64,000 nucleotides of DNA. Origin: Eisenbergiella tayi. GTDB taxonomy: Bacteria > Bacillota > Clostridia > Lachnospirales > Lachnospiraceae. The stretch lies in contig NZ_MPDJ01000002.1 of assembly GCF_001881565.1 (NCBI RefSeq), forward strand, positions 482,599 through 546,598. Direction: 5' to 3'. The translations under genes and the position numbers were made by a program. The notes beneath the pieces were generated by a model. It did no database searches and was not told the origin of the DNA. It was given only the letters and a program-made list of their open reading frames with translations. This document shows, piece by piece, positions 26,110 to 36,151 of the stretch (position 1 is its first letter; each line of letters begins with the position of its first letter).

Positions 26110-27183
26110 TTATCTGTCCCAACGTTCTTCTACAGCAGGCAATACGGGGAAAGTCTCATGCGGCTCCTGCTGGTACCAGCATGCCATTGAAGAAATCTCC
26201 TCCGGCAGCGGGCGATAACCTTTTTTTCTCCACCATCCAAGCGTATCCACCGTCACTCTGATATCTTTCAGGAAACCAATATAATCCGATAAATGCCATC
26301 TGTATAATCCAAATTTACGGATACTTCTGCCATCTGCCGTAAGTGCCAGCGGCATCCCCAGACAAGGGGTACAAAAGCTGACTTCTTCATCCGCACAGGC
26401 GGTTCCGTTCAATTTGGAAAAACCAAAAGATCCGCCGAAATAATCCTCGCAGCCATTATCCGCTATGCTGGGGAAATCGTCGCCGTCAAGATAAAATTTA
26501 ACTTCTCCTTCTCCCCACCATCCGGAACTCGCCGCATTCCATGCCAGATATGTACCCACGTATTTGCCCATGCCCTTCACACCATCCAGTATTGTATAAA
26601 CAGGCTTTTCCCGTGTGGTCATACTTCTTCTGTACTGTGCATGAAAATAAAGAGGTTTTTTGTCCCATTCTTCTTTATGATAGAGAATTCTATAGGCAAT
26701 ACAGCCGATTTTTTCCTGTCCTTCATGGGTTAACGTAATTCTGGCCCTCTTTGCAAAAGGCATCTCCCAGTAACAGTTCATGGCACATCGCGGCAAAAAT
26801 GCTATCGGTGCAGAATTTACCAATACATGATTATCATCAAATCCATTAGCAAAAAACATTCCCAGGGGCATTTCTACCGATGCTGCTGTCTCATCATCCC
26901 AGAAGATACGCAAAACCAATTCCGACAGCCATTTATGATCCGTCGTAAAAAACATTTCCCTGATACATCCCGTTCCTGCTATATCCGCCAGAACTTTTGT
27001 TTCACCTGGCTGGAGCGATATAAAAGGATGTACCTTTAATCCACATCCCCCATCCAGAGGTTCTTCCTCTGTCATCCGGCAGCCGCCGCCTTTTTTCCCG
27101 TCCGGGTTTTCTCCCGATATCTGGCGCGTTTCCCGTACAGGTGAAAATGCCAGCCCTGCTCCCATTAATAATTCATTCCTCAT
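26110..27183 (-). CDS. GH172 (DUF2961) family glycosidase, second copy
   Basis: Cytoplasmic enzyme of 357 residues, homologous to the gene at 24981-26087 but clearly diverged. It shows the same blocks: ADIAGTGCIREMFFTTDH, FWDDETAASVEMPLGMFF, and NGCEDYFGGSFGF where the sister has GTGTEDYFGGAW. The start overlaps the permease stop as ATGA, so the enzyme is translationally coupled to transport. The two copies may differ in linkage or sugar specificity. There is no export signal, so it acts after import. Confidence 0.88.
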   Translation of the reverse strand: MRNELLMGAGLAFSPVRETRQISGENPDGKKGGGCRMTEEEPLDGGCGLKVHPFISLQPGETKVLADIAGTGCIREMFFTTDHKWLSELVLRIFWDDETAASVEMPLGMFFANGFDDNHVLVNSAPIAFLPRCAMNCYWEMPFAKRARITLTHEGQEKIGCIAYRILYHKEEWDKKPLYFHAQYRRSMTTREKPVYTILDGVKGMGKYVGTYLAWNAASSGWWGEGEVKFYLDGDDFPSIADNGCEDYFGGSFGFSKLNGTACADEEVSFCTPCLGMPLALTADGRSIRKFGLYRWHLSDYIGFLKDIRVTVDTLGWWRKKGYRPLPEEISSMACWYQQEPHETFPVLPAVEERWDR

Positions 27184-28040
27184 GATTTTACACCTCCAGC
27201 CATGATACCGTCCATGATCTGCTTTTCAAAAACAGCAACAAAAACAATGATCGGAAGCAGTATAATCCATCCCATGGCACTGACCAGATCCCAGGGTACC
27301 CCATACATATTATCGCGTAAGGGCAGCTGTACAATAGCAACACTTAACACCTGAATTCCGTTTGAATAATATAACGGCGTAAAAAAGTTATTCAGACAGG
27401 TGATGAAATTGATAATACATACGGTAGCTATTGCCGGTTTCATCAATGGCAATACAATTAAGAAAAGTCTCTGGGAAAAATTAGCACCGTCAATTGAGGC
27501 CGCTTCTTCCAGTGAAACAGGAATTTCACCCACGAAATTCCGCAGGATCAGCACTGTAAATGGGATGATGGAGCTGATATACAGAATAATTAGTCCCTGA
27601 TATGTATCAAACAGCTTCACCTTCTGCATGAACTCATACAAAGGTCTTGCCGTAATTACTTCCGGTATCAGCATAGTTGCAATGATGAAAGCAAAGCCAA
27701 TGCTGACAGCCCGGGAGCGGAATCTGGCAAATCCGTAAGCCCCCATGACGCAGATGACTGTCCCGATAGTCAAGGTTGCTCCAATGATGATGATTGTACT
27801 TCCGATTTTGGAAAGCAGCCCTACGTTATCAATTAAGAAACGGTAGCTGTCCAATGTGGGGTGATCCGGAAGATAATCAATCGGCATTTTAAACAGCTCT
27901 GCAGGAGGCGTAATTGAAGATATAAAAATCCAATAAACCGGAAACAGGATAATGAATGCTACAACCGCACTTATAACCCATCTTCCTGCCGCTACCATTC
28001 CTCTGTATATTCTATACTTCCACTCTGATTTTGCATTCAT
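27180..28040 (-). CDS. Carbohydrate ABC transporter permease, MalG type
   Basis: Second permease of the GH172 importer, about 286 residues. The EAA loop is LEEAASIDGANFSQRLFLIV, the C-terminus ends EKQIMDGIMAGGVKS as in MalG/UgpE-type proteins. I place the start at 28040 (MNAKSE) because AGGAGGG lies eight bases upstream; the frame extends to 28064 but would overlap the preceding permease. It couples by ATGA to the first GH172 gene. Confidence 0.92.
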   Translation of the reverse strand: MNAKSEWKYRIYRGMVAAGRWVISAVVAFIILFPVYWIFISSITPPAELFKMPIDYLPDHPTLDSYRFLIDNVGLLSKIGSTIIIIGATLTIGTVICVMGAYGFARFRSRAVSIGFAFIIATMLIPEVITARPLYEFMQKVKLFDTYQGLIILYISSIIPFTVLILRNFVGEIPVSLEEAASIDGANFSQRLFLIVLPLMKPAIATVCIINFITCLNNFFTPLYYSNGIQVLSVAIVQLPLRDNMYGVPWDLVSAMGWIILLPIIVFVAVFEKQIMDGIMAGGVKS

Positions 28041-28053
28041 CTTCGGTTCCCTC

Positions 28054-28929
28054 CTAATTTTCAAATCGGCTCATCACCCTCAAATTAAACCAGGAGAATA
28101 CAGCCATAACAAGAAACAGCATAACGGCCAACGCAGCAGCATAACCCACATTCAGATTCGTAAATGCCTCCATTGTAATCCTATATGCAATCAGAGAGGT
28201 ATCTTCCCCCGGCCCTCCCGAAGTCATGGAATATACCAGGTCAAAACCGGTCAGCCTCCATAATGTAAAGGGAATACATAACGTCAAAACATTTCTCATG
28301 ATCAATGGCAGTGTGATATGGATGAAAGAGCGGATTCCATCCGCACCGTCCACCTTTGCCGCTTCATAGATTTCATTAGAAATAAACTGCAGACCTGATA
28401 ATACTAAAATTGCAAAAAATGGAAGATCCTTCCATAAGTCCATTGCTATAACGGCTGTCCTGGCTGTTCCTGCATTGATCAGCCAGTTCATCTGAAAATC
28501 CGGTACAAACCGACGCACAAAATCATTGATTAAGCCATAATCATTATTAAATGCCCATTTCGCAGCCATGCCGATCACAACCGCGGGCATTGCCCACGGA
28601 ATAAGGACAATCGTCCGCATAAAACGGCGCCCCCGGAACTTCATATTCAAAATCAGCGCCAGCGCCACACCCAGGACAACATGGAAAACCATGGAAACGA
28701 CTACGAACATGGCCGTAAACTGCAGTGTTGTAAGTACCTTCTGATCTTTAAAAACATTCAGGTAATTGGAGAAACCGGCAAACTCATTCACTCCGCTTAA
28801 TATCCTGATATCAAAGAAGCTGTTATAAACAGTCTGTAAAATCGGATAAATTGTGGTGAATCCCCGCAGCAGAAGCACTGGAGCAATCAGAACCCAGGCT
28901 ATCCACTGAAGAGACTTCTTTGTTATCAT
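28054..28929 (-). CDS. Carbohydrate ABC transporter permease, MalF type
   Basis: First permease of the GH172 importer, 291 residues with six hydrophobic segments. The EAA loop is YEAAKVDGADGIRSFIHITL and the stretch SGGPGEDTSLIAYR is typical of MalF/UgpA-like CUT1 proteins, a different branch from the LplB permeases at 603, 16033 and 49171. GAGGAGG precedes the ATG. Confidence 0.92.
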   Translation of the reverse strand: MITKKSLQWIAWVLIAPVLLLRGFTTIYPILQTVYNSFFDIRILSGVNEFAGFSNYLNVFKDQKVLTTLQFTAMFVVVSMVFHVVLGVALALILNMKFRGRRFMRTIVLIPWAMPAVVIGMAAKWAFNNDYGLINDFVRRFVPDFQMNWLINAGTARTAVIAMDLWKDLPFFAILVLSGLQFISNEIYEAAKVDGADGIRSFIHITLPLIMRNVLTLCIPFTLWRLTGFDLVYSMTSGGPGEDTSLIAYRITMEAFTNLNVGYAAALAVMLFLVMAVFSWFNLRVMSRFEN

Positions 28930-28947
28930 ACCAAAGGCCTCCTCTCT

Positions 28948-28992
28948 ATCATTTTCAGGACGGCAGTCAGCAGGCCGCCGCCCTGTAATGAT
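28948..28992 (-). other. Intercistronic hairpin between binding protein and first permease
   Basis: On the minus strand ATCATT, AGG and GGC blocks pair in order with GCC, CCT and AATGAT across a GC-rich loop. No T-run follows. Such hairpins commonly protect the 3' end of the binding-protein message or allow partial termination, giving more binding protein than permease. This role is inferred. Confidence 0.5.
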
Positions 28993-29001
28993 TTACATAC
29001 C

Positions 29002-30315
29002 TTACTTATTATAGGTTTCTGAATATTCTTTCGCTTTAGCACAGAAATCATCAATGGTAATCTCATCCTTCATATAGGACTGAAAAATAGTTCCCATTGC
29101 AGATATAAATTCCATTGTCTGAGGAAGCATCGGACGTCCTCTTACCACACATTCATTCGCATATCTGGAATACATCTCTTTTGCAGGATCCGTGTCCGGA
29201 ACCACTTTTTCGGCTACATCCTTTCTGGCAGGATATCTGTCAAACGCTTCATAGGATGCTTTCATTCCTTCTTCGCTGGCCATATACTTCAAGAATGTAA
29301 TCGCGGCATCCTTATTCTTGGAAGCAGCATTGAGTACATAGCTCCAGGAATCCGTAAAGATATATCTCTCATCTGAAAATTTAGGAACCATGGCCATATG
29401 GATTTTATCAGCTCCCAACATATCGGCTTTTGCATAATCTGAGCCAAGTCCCCACATAAACAGGCTTCCATATTTTCCGTCTATGAATTTAGGGTTCATC
29501 TGTTCATACTTATCCGCGATCTGATCTACCGGTGTATAACCTTTCTGCACCATATCATGTAAAAATTCCACGGCCTCTCTGTTAGCCGGGTTTGTCCAGT
29601 CAAGATAATCACCGCCGAACATATTTACGAACTGAGCGATTTCATTGTGTGAGTATGTCTTCTCCCAGGAACCGCCATATCCATATCTGCCGTTGCCGGA
29701 AGCGGCTTCCATATATTTTACAAAATCTTCCTTGGTATCAATGGATGTAATTCCAACCTCATCCATAATCTGCTGGTTCACCCAAAAGGCAAGGTAGCCG
29801 GAATACCCGGGTACTCCTATGATCTGTCCATTTTTATCTGTAATCATATCTGCCATATATCCCTGCGGGAACTCAGCCCTGATATCCTCTGTCATTACCG
29901 TATCATTCAGCCCTTCCAGCCATCCGGCATTTTTGAACGATGCGCTCATTTCATCGTTTATTTCCAGAATATCAACACTTGCATCACCGGTGGAAAGAAT
30001 CGTTGTAATCTTCTGCTGCCTGGTATCGGAATCCGTAGGTGCAGCGATCACATTAATCTTAAGCCCGGTAGCGCCTTCCACATTGGCAAGCCACTCCGGA
30101 AAATCTTCATCGGTGGAGTTTATTGTATAAAGCGTCAGATCATATGCCCCATCCTTCTTGGTTTCAGCCGTATCCGCAGCCGCCTGTTCCTGCACGCCCG
30201 TCTCCTGGCTGCTTCCTGCGTCTGCCTTCTGCGAGGAATCAGAACTTCCGCAGCCGGCCAGCATGGCACCTACTAAAGATATCGTTAGAAAAATACTGAC
30301 AAACTTCTTTTTCAT
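29002..30315 (-). CDS. Sugar-binding lipoprotein of the GH172 importer
   Basis: Solute-binding protein, family 1, about 437 residues. Signal peptide MKKKFVSIFLTISLVGAML, then lipobox LAGC, then a Ser/Ala/Glu-rich linker (GSSDSSQKADAGSSQETG). The ATG at 30315 is preceded by AGGAGGG seven bases away; a TTG two codons upstream is less likely. It is the first gene of the leftward operon binding protein - MalF - MalG - GH172 - GH172 - second binding protein and is divergent from the two-component genes at 30585-34006. Confidence 0.93.
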   Translation of the reverse strand: MKKKFVSIFLTISLVGAMLAGCGSSDSSQKADAGSSQETGVQEQAAADTAETKKDGAYDLTLYTINSTDEDFPEWLANVEGATGLKINVIAAPTDSDTRQQKITTILSTGDASVDILEINDEMSASFKNAGWLEGLNDTVMTEDIRAEFPQGYMADMITDKNGQIIGVPGYSGYLAFWVNQQIMDEVGITSIDTKEDFVKYMEAASGNGRYGYGGSWEKTYSHNEIAQFVNMFGGDYLDWTNPANREAVEFLHDMVQKGYTPVDQIADKYEQMNPKFIDGKYGSLFMWGLGSDYAKADMLGADKIHMAMVPKFSDERYIFTDSWSYVLNAASKNKDAAITFLKYMASEEGMKASYEAFDRYPARKDVAEKVVPDTDPAKEMYSRYANECVVRGRPMLPQTMEFISAMGTIFQSYMKDEITIDDFCAKAKEYSETYNK

Positions 30316-30444
30316 ATTCAAACCCTCCTATATTCAGGGAATTTCTGTATCCCCCTGTTTGTATTTGATTCCCTGCATGCCTTATTTGACCGGTGTTCTC
30401 CGGATAACTCCCTGCCAAAGCCTGAAGGAAAACCTGTAAGCCAA

Positions 30445-30465
30445 AGATAACAAAATACGTTATCT
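30445..30465. promoter_or_regulatory. Inverted repeat in the divergent promoter region
   Basis: AGATAAC (30445-30451) and GTTATCT (30459-30465) are perfect 7-bp arms around a 7-base centre, about 130 bases upstream of the binding-protein start and 120 before the kinase start. It is a candidate site for the AraC-type response regulator or another repressor. Confidence 0.4.
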
Positions 30466-30512
30466 CCAACAATACAATATCTTTCGAATCGTTTATATAA
30501 TTTTTAGATCCG

Positions 30513-30541
30513 TTGCGCACGGTCTTTATATTTTCTATAAT
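30513..30541 (+). promoter_or_regulatory. Sigma-A-type promoter of the sensor kinase operon
   Basis: TTGCGC (30513-30518) and TATAAT (30536-30541) are separated by 17 bp, with the kinase ATG 44 bases downstream. The -10 is perfect; the -35 matches only the TTG core. Confidence 0.5.
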
Positions 30542-30584
30542 TTGAATATGTAGAATAATTGCTGAAAATATAAAGGATGAATCT

Positions 30585-32402
30585 ATGATGAAACATTTAA
30601 TCAGGAAATTGCAGGGTATATTCACACGGTTCCAGCTGAAGCTTCTGCTGGCTTTTCTTTTGTGTACGCTGATCCCTCTCATTATTATCAGCTGTGTTTC
30701 CTATGGCGTATCTTATTCAATTGCCCGCGACAAGATTATGGATTCTGCCATTCTTGCCGCCGACCAGCTGCATACACAGCTGAACTCCAGAATACGGCAG
30801 ACTGAAAATGTCGCAGATGCACTGCAGTATGGAATGTACACACTGGAAGCTGCCGATGATCAAAGCCTGTTTTCTTATCTGGAAACTTTTACGGCCTTGC
30901 GCAACAGTATGTCCCTGTATACTTCAACTTTCAATCTATATCAGATTTGTGTCTTTCTGCAGAAGGAGCAGCTTGGAAGCGATGAAGGTTTATACTTTTA
31001 TCCCTTCAGCGAATTGTCTGCTTTCCGTATCACGGAGGATCAACTGAAAAATCTGGGGGCCTCTTCTCTATGGCTTTACCGCCCCCGGATCACACTTCCC
31101 TTTATTTTAAATTCCGAAGGGAAACAGACAGATACCCTTATTTGCTGCCGCGCACTGCATAATCAGGGCAGCGGTCAGTTGGATTATGCCTATTTCATTC
31201 TCCTTGATATGGAAGAATTTTCCGAAATACTTTCTGCTACCTTTGTAAACACCGATATTATCAGTTATCTCATTACTCCGGAAGGACAGCTGGCGGCCGC
31301 TTCAAACAGTGATTTATATGATCAAAGCCTGTCTTTGAATCAAATGGCCCTCTTTGAGGAGAACAGAAACTCCACATTTTCATATGAAAATTCATGGTAC
31401 CATGTGCTTCAATTGGATAATGGCTGGTATCAGATCACGGAAATCCCCAACGACTATATTACCGGCGGTACAGCCCTCCTGATGCGTACCATTCTGCTCA
31501 CTCTGCTTTTGGCACTTCCCGTCACCATCGTTACCATCCTTCTGATTTCCAGAAGTCTTTCAGGCCGTATCCATAACCTTTCCCTGGCAATGGAGTCTTT
31601 CCGCCTAAGTCCTGATCTGCAGAATAATGAGCCTCTGACCATCTCGCGTCCGAAAGATCCCGACCTATACGATGAAATTGACAGCCTGGGGCTTACCTTT
31701 GAACAAATGCAGTCTACCATCCGACAGAATTTACAGTCCATCCTGGAGCTTTCTCTTACGGAGGAACGTTTAAAATATCAGCTGCTGCAATCTCAGATTA
31801 ATCCTCATTTTTTATACAATATCCTGGGTTCCATCAAAACCTGCCAGTCTCTCGGCAAACTGGAAACCGCCGGACAAATGATTACGGATCTGACCCGTTT
31901 TTACCGGCTCACACTGAGGAAATCCGGAGAACTGATCACACTCCGCGATGAACTGGAAATAATAACGCTTTATCTGAATATGGAAAAACTTTGTCTCAAC
32001 AACAGTCTGGACTGGAAAATTGATCTGGAAGACGGAATTGATAATTTTCTGATCTGTAAATTCACTCTGCAGCCTTTTGTAGAAAATAGTATCCTGCATG
32101 GTATTTCTGCACAGACTCCGGATCTATTCCTTCATATTTCAGCAGCTTACGGAGACGATACGGTCATCATTACCATAAAAGACAATGGCGCCGGAATCCC
32201 ATCCGCAAAGCTCTACGAGCTGCAGCAGAACCTGCAGAACCGAACCGTGAATTATCAGAAGAATTTTGGAATCTGTAATGTAAATGCCCGTATATCCAGC
32301 GAACTTTATGGAAACGGACATATAAGAATTGAAAGCGCGCCATTAAAGGGCACATGTGTAACAATTGAATTCGCACAGATGGAAGGAGATGAAACAGAAT
32401 GA
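30585..32402 (+). CDS. YesM-type sensor histidine kinase
   Basis: Membrane kinase of 605 residues. A membrane helix near 20-42 (LLLAFLLCTLIPLIIISC), an extracellular sensor (about 45-295), a second helix (TILLTLLLALPVTIVTILL), HAMP-like linker, then the kinase domain with phospho-acceptor H408 in INPHFLYN. The N-box is FVENSILHGI and the glycine boxes are IKDNGAGI and GICNVNARI. It overlaps the response regulator start as ATGA. It is divergent from the GH172 importer operon and probably senses the sugar carried by it. Confidence 0.94.
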   Translation: MMKHLIRKLQGIFTRFQLKLLLAFLLCTLIPLIIISCVSYGVSYSIARDKIMDSAILAADQLHTQLNSRIRQTENVADALQYGMYTLEAADDQSLFSYLETFTALRNSMSLYTSTFNLYQICVFLQKEQLGSDEGLYFYPFSELSAFRITEDQLKNLGASSLWLYRPRITLPFILNSEGKQTDTLICCRALHNQGSGQLDYAYFILLDMEEFSEILSATFVNTDIISYLITPEGQLAAASNSDLYDQSLSLNQMALFEENRNSTFSYENSWYHVLQLDNGWYQITEIPNDYITGGTALLMRTILLTLLLALPVTIVTILLISRSLSGRIHNLSLAMESFRLSPDLQNNEPLTISRPKDPDLYDEIDSLGLTFEQMQSTIRQNLQSILELSLTEERLKYQLLQSQINPHFLYNILGSIKTCQSLGKLETAGQMITDLTRFYRLTLRKSGELITLRDELEIITLYLNMEKLCLNNSLDWKIDLEDGIDNFLICKFTLQPFVENSILHGISAQTPDLFLHISAAYGDDTVIITIKDNGAGIPSAKLYELQQNLQNRTVNYQKNFGICNVNARISSELYGNGHIRIESAPLKGTCVTIEFAQMEGDETE

Positions 32403-34006
32403 AGAAAATAATGATCGTAGATGACAATGCCCTTTCTGTGGAAGGCATTGAGAAAAATATCGACTGGGCAGCTCTCGGCACACAAATCACCCATATCAAA
32501 TATGACGGAGGTTCCGCCATAGAAGCAATGAGACAGGAACCCGCCGACATTATCATTTCCGATATTGAAATGCCGGATCTGGACGGCATCTCCATGAGTC
32601 GGCTTGCCATCTCGATCAATCCCTTTGTAAAGGTCATTCTCATTTCCGCCTATGATCGCTTTGATTACGCCAGGCGCGCCATAAGAATCGGCGTATATGA
32701 TTACATTGAAAAACCCATCGATTACCAATATCTGACCGAAAAAATTCGGGGAGCCTGCAGTCTCATAGATCAGGAACGAAAGAATATGGAACTGCTGAAG
32801 GCCAGCAGGCCGGCCATGATTGAAAAATTCTTTAATGATCTCGTCCATTATTCCGGCAGAGAGGCTTCCTGGCACTTATCCTCCTATATGGAATACCTGA
32901 ATCTGGATCTGAATTACCGCTATTATACCGTTGTTGTTTTCGACGTGGAAAATGCGGCGGAACTGAAAAAAGAACTGGGGGTTGCTCAATATGAAATGCT
33001 GCTTTTCCGGCTGAATGATACCATCCGTGAATACAGCCGTATTTTTGATTTTTCTTATCTTCTGAAAGGCTTCGATGGTCTGGAACTGATTCTCTGCCAG
33101 AACAGCTCCAATGTCAGCCATGTCCTTCAGTCCGTACATAAAACTGTCTCTTCCATTGTGGAAGCGCATGCGGATTCTCCACTATCTTTAAATGTGGGGA
33201 TAGGCAACATCGTTTCTGAGCTCTGGAACACGCATCTTTCCCACGAAAGCGCTCACCATGCGCTGGAATACCGTTTTTTCTTCCCGCAGAAAAATATTTT
33301 TGATACCAGGGAAGCCCTCGGACGCAACCTTTCGCTGGAGCCGTTTTCCGATTCCAGTGAGGATGAGCTGATCCGGCTCATCTGCCAGAAAGATTATGCC
33401 GCAATGGAACAATGGATTAAGGATTTTTCCGCCGACCTTCTCAGCAAATACCAGTCCAGGGATTTTATTTTTGTCCGTATTTATTCCCTGCTGGGCAAAA
33501 TCCTTAAATTTTTATATGAGCTCAATATTGATGCAAAGGATCTGGAGGGAAAAATTGCCCAGACCTATGCCCGTCTGGACAGCTTCAATACCAGCGAACA
33601 GTTTTTTTCCTGGCTGAATGAAATCTGCACGTTGGCCTGCCAAAGACTGGATTCCTCTTTAAAAACCTATCATGATCAGCTGTGTGAATCTGTGCTCTCC
33701 TATATCCGGGAAAACTTTGAAAACAGCAGCCTGTGCCTGCACGATATTGCCAAATATGCCAATGTAAGTCCTGCCTATCTCAGTGCCCTTTTTAAGAAAA
33801 ACATGAAAATAAGTATCAGCGACTCCATCAGCTCTGCACGGATCGAAGCCGCATGCCGTTACCTGAAAAACTCCAATCTGTCCTTAAAGGAAATCAGCGA
33901 AAAATGTGGCTATGCCAACCAATACTATTTTTCAACCAGTTTTAAAAAATGGAAAGGCATCTCCCCCTCCTCTTTCCGGGAAGGGAAAATGCCTGGCTCC
34001 ACCTAA
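32399..34006 (+). CDS. YesN-type response regulator, receiver plus AraC HTH
   Basis: Response regulator of 535 residues. The receiver has D8-D9 and phospho-acceptor D55 in IISDIEMPDLDG, with the lysine in IEKPIDYQYL. The middle region (about 160-400) has weak similarity to the variable YesN linker. The AraC HTH is at the C-terminus (LCLHDIAKYANVSPAYLSAL, then LKEISEKCGYANQYYFSTSF). The likely target is the divergent GH172 importer operon. It is convergent with the broken exporter gene eight bases downstream. Confidence 0.94.
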   Translation: MKKIMIVDDNALSVEGIEKNIDWAALGTQITHIKYDGGSAIEAMRQEPADIIISDIEMPDLDGISMSRLAISINPFVKVILISAYDRFDYARRAIRIGVYDYIEKPIDYQYLTEKIRGACSLIDQERKNMELLKASRPAMIEKFFNDLVHYSGREASWHLSSYMEYLNLDLNYRYYTVVVFDVENAAELKKELGVAQYEMLLFRLNDTIREYSRIFDFSYLLKGFDGLELILCQNSSNVSHVLQSVHKTVSSIVEAHADSPLSLNVGIGNIVSELWNTHLSHESAHHALEYRFFFPQKNIFDTREALGRNLSLEPFSDSSEDELIRLICQKDYAAMEQWIKDFSADLLSKYQSRDFIFVRIYSLLGKILKFLYELNIDAKDLEGKIAQTYARLDSFNTSEQFFSWLNEICTLACQRLDSSLKTYHDQLCESVLSYIRENFENSSLCLHDIAKYANVSPAYLSALFKKNMKISISDSISSARIEAACRYLKNSNLSLKEISEKCGYANQYYFSTSFKKWKGISPSSFREGKMPGST

Positions 34007-34013
34007 GCTCATG

Positions 34014-35770
34014 TTAATCCAGATAAAACTGCGCCTGCATACTATAAAGAGAACTATAAACCTTCTTCAATTTCATTAATTCCTCATGCGTTCCTTCTTC
34101 AATAATAGCGCCATCCGAAAAAACAAGCACATAATCACAAAACCGTGAACTCGACATTCTGTGCGATATATAAAGCGTTAATTTACCCTCGACTAAACTA
34201 TTGAAATTCTTATACATCGTATATTCCGCTTTAGGATCCAACGCAGCTGTCGGTTCATCTATAAAATTATGACAGGACTGGCCTGATACAGCGCCCTCGC
34301 CAAAGCAATCTTCTGCCCCTCCCCTCCGGAGGGTTCAAATCCATCTTCCTCGAAATCCTTATGTATGTAGGAATGAATCCCCTTTTCCAGCGCATTCAGC
34401 TTATCACCAAATCCGCTTTTCTTAAGTACCTCAATGACCCTGGCATCTTCCTCCGTTTCTCCGAAAGCGATATTATCCTTTATAGAAAATGAAAACAGTT
34501 TATAGTCCTGGAATACCGTGCTGAATAAATGCATGTACTGCGAATAATCATATTCTCTTATATCTGTTCCATTCAATAAAATCTGCCCTTCGGTCGGGTC
34601 ATAAAGCCTGCATAACAGCTTAATGAACGTTGTTTTACCGGCGCCGTTTTCACCTACAATAGAATATTTCTTATTATCAAAGATTTTTACATTAATATTC
34701 TTAAGAGACCACTCCGTCTGACCCGGATACCTGAAAGAAACATTCTTAAATTCGATCTCATACGGCGCATCAGGGACATCATAACTGCCTGTATTCATCG
34801 TTATCGGTACATCCAAATATTCCTTCAGCGCTCCGTAATATCCTTCAAACTGTTTGATTTCAACACAGCTTTTCATTAAATCATTCATTGAACTGCTGAA
34901 GCTGTTTATTGCAGATAAGTACATCGTAAAGTCCCCGATACTTATCATTTTTTGCAGCACCCGGACGATCAGAAAAGAATAGGTAAATAATTCCTGCAGC
35001 AGATTCGTTATGCCCGCTATGTACTGACTTTTATTTATTGAACTCATCTGCATTTTATAAAAGTTCTGGGAGATATTCAGATAGTGTCTGACGTTTTTGG
35101 AGAACCATTCCGACACATCAAGCAGCCATATTTCTTTTCCATATGAAAAATCTTCAATCATGCTTATTAAATAATTGGTCCTTCTTTCAACAGGCGCCTT
35201 TTCCATATCCAGGCTTACATATCTCTCTTTTAATTTTCCTTCAATAACGGCATTAATAAGCACTAGGATAATCAGGACTACTACCACCTTGACGCTCAAA
35301 TTTACGACAATAAAAATAATTCCGACAAACCTGACTGCATTTCCCAAAATGTTAAAAGCCTGATCCATTACTTCACCAAATCCTTGTCCATTTGCATATA
35401 AAAACTTTTTGGCTTTTTCCTTAACATCCAGGAAGGACGGATCCTCCAGCTTCTCATAATCACATTTTGACAATCTGTTTGATATCATTTCCTGAAAATC
35501 TACAAACAGCTTTCCTTTTAAAACAAAACAATGCTTTCTCAGCCAGGAACAGATTACAGCCGTTGCAAAATTACATGCTATCATTGTAACTGTATAGATT
35601 ATAATCAATTTAATGTTCTGGCTTCCGAGTAATTCATCTATTATATATTTGGGTAAAATAATCAATGTTAATGGAATCACAGAGGATAATATTTCCTGGA
35701 TCAATGCATAAAATATGTACTTTCTCTGAAACTTCCATGCTTATTTGAATAAATAGAGAACACCATTCAT
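34014..35770 (-). pseudogene. ABC exporter (fused membrane and ATPase domains) with two disabling lesions
   Basis: The intended protein of 584 residues begins MNGVLYLFK at 35770 with AGGAGGGG upstream. Codon 10 is TAA (35743-35741), where a sense codon such as TAT is expected (FK-stop-AWKFQRKYIFYALIQE). A second lesion lies in Walker B: SPVIIL is followed by a TA dinucleotide surplus at 34260-34261, and after removing it the frame reads LDEPTAALDPKAEY. The rest is intact: six-helix membrane domain, Walker A VGENGAGKTTF, signature SGGEGQ, H-loop SHRMSS. Two independent lesions argue for real decay rather than a read error. The gene may have been a peptide or lipid exporter. Confidence 0.85.
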
Positions 35771-35947
35771 TTTAATACCCCTCCTGCTGTCTTTACCCCT
35801 TCCATTACTGTATATATAATAGTACTTTTTTTCAACATAAATCTTTGAATAACCTGTTTTTGTAACAGCTAAAGTCTGTTTTTTCACATATTTTTTCTAT
35901 CCATAAATACTGCAATCCCCGACAAGGCAGACAGCGCATCTGCTGTT

Positions 35948-36151
35948 TTACTCACATACCACATTAACCTTCCCTTTGCTGTGAAGAAACTGCCTTTCCA
36001 GCTCCCCATGCAGTTCCTGCAGCTTATCCATACATGGATCACAGACATCCACTCTCGTGCATTTCCATTCACCATCCTCTTTCCCGCTTATCATATCATA
36101 TGGCTTAACCACACACTTTTTCCCGCAGATATCACAGTATGTCTCAGTCAT
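35948..36151 (-). CDS. Small zinc-ribbon protein
   Basis: Protein of 67 residues starting at the ATG at 36151 (MTETYCDICGKK) with AAGGAG five bases upstream. It has two cysteine pairs, CDICGK near residue 6 and CDPCMDK near residue 40, spaced as in a four-cysteine zinc ribbon or rubredoxin-like knuckle. The rest is charged and helical. No function is known. The longer frame upstream (to 36256) lacks a ribosome site. Confidence 0.65.
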   Translation of the reverse strand: MTETYCDICGKKCVVKPYDMISGKEDGEWKCTRVDVCDPCMDKLQELHGELERQFLHSKGKVNVVCE

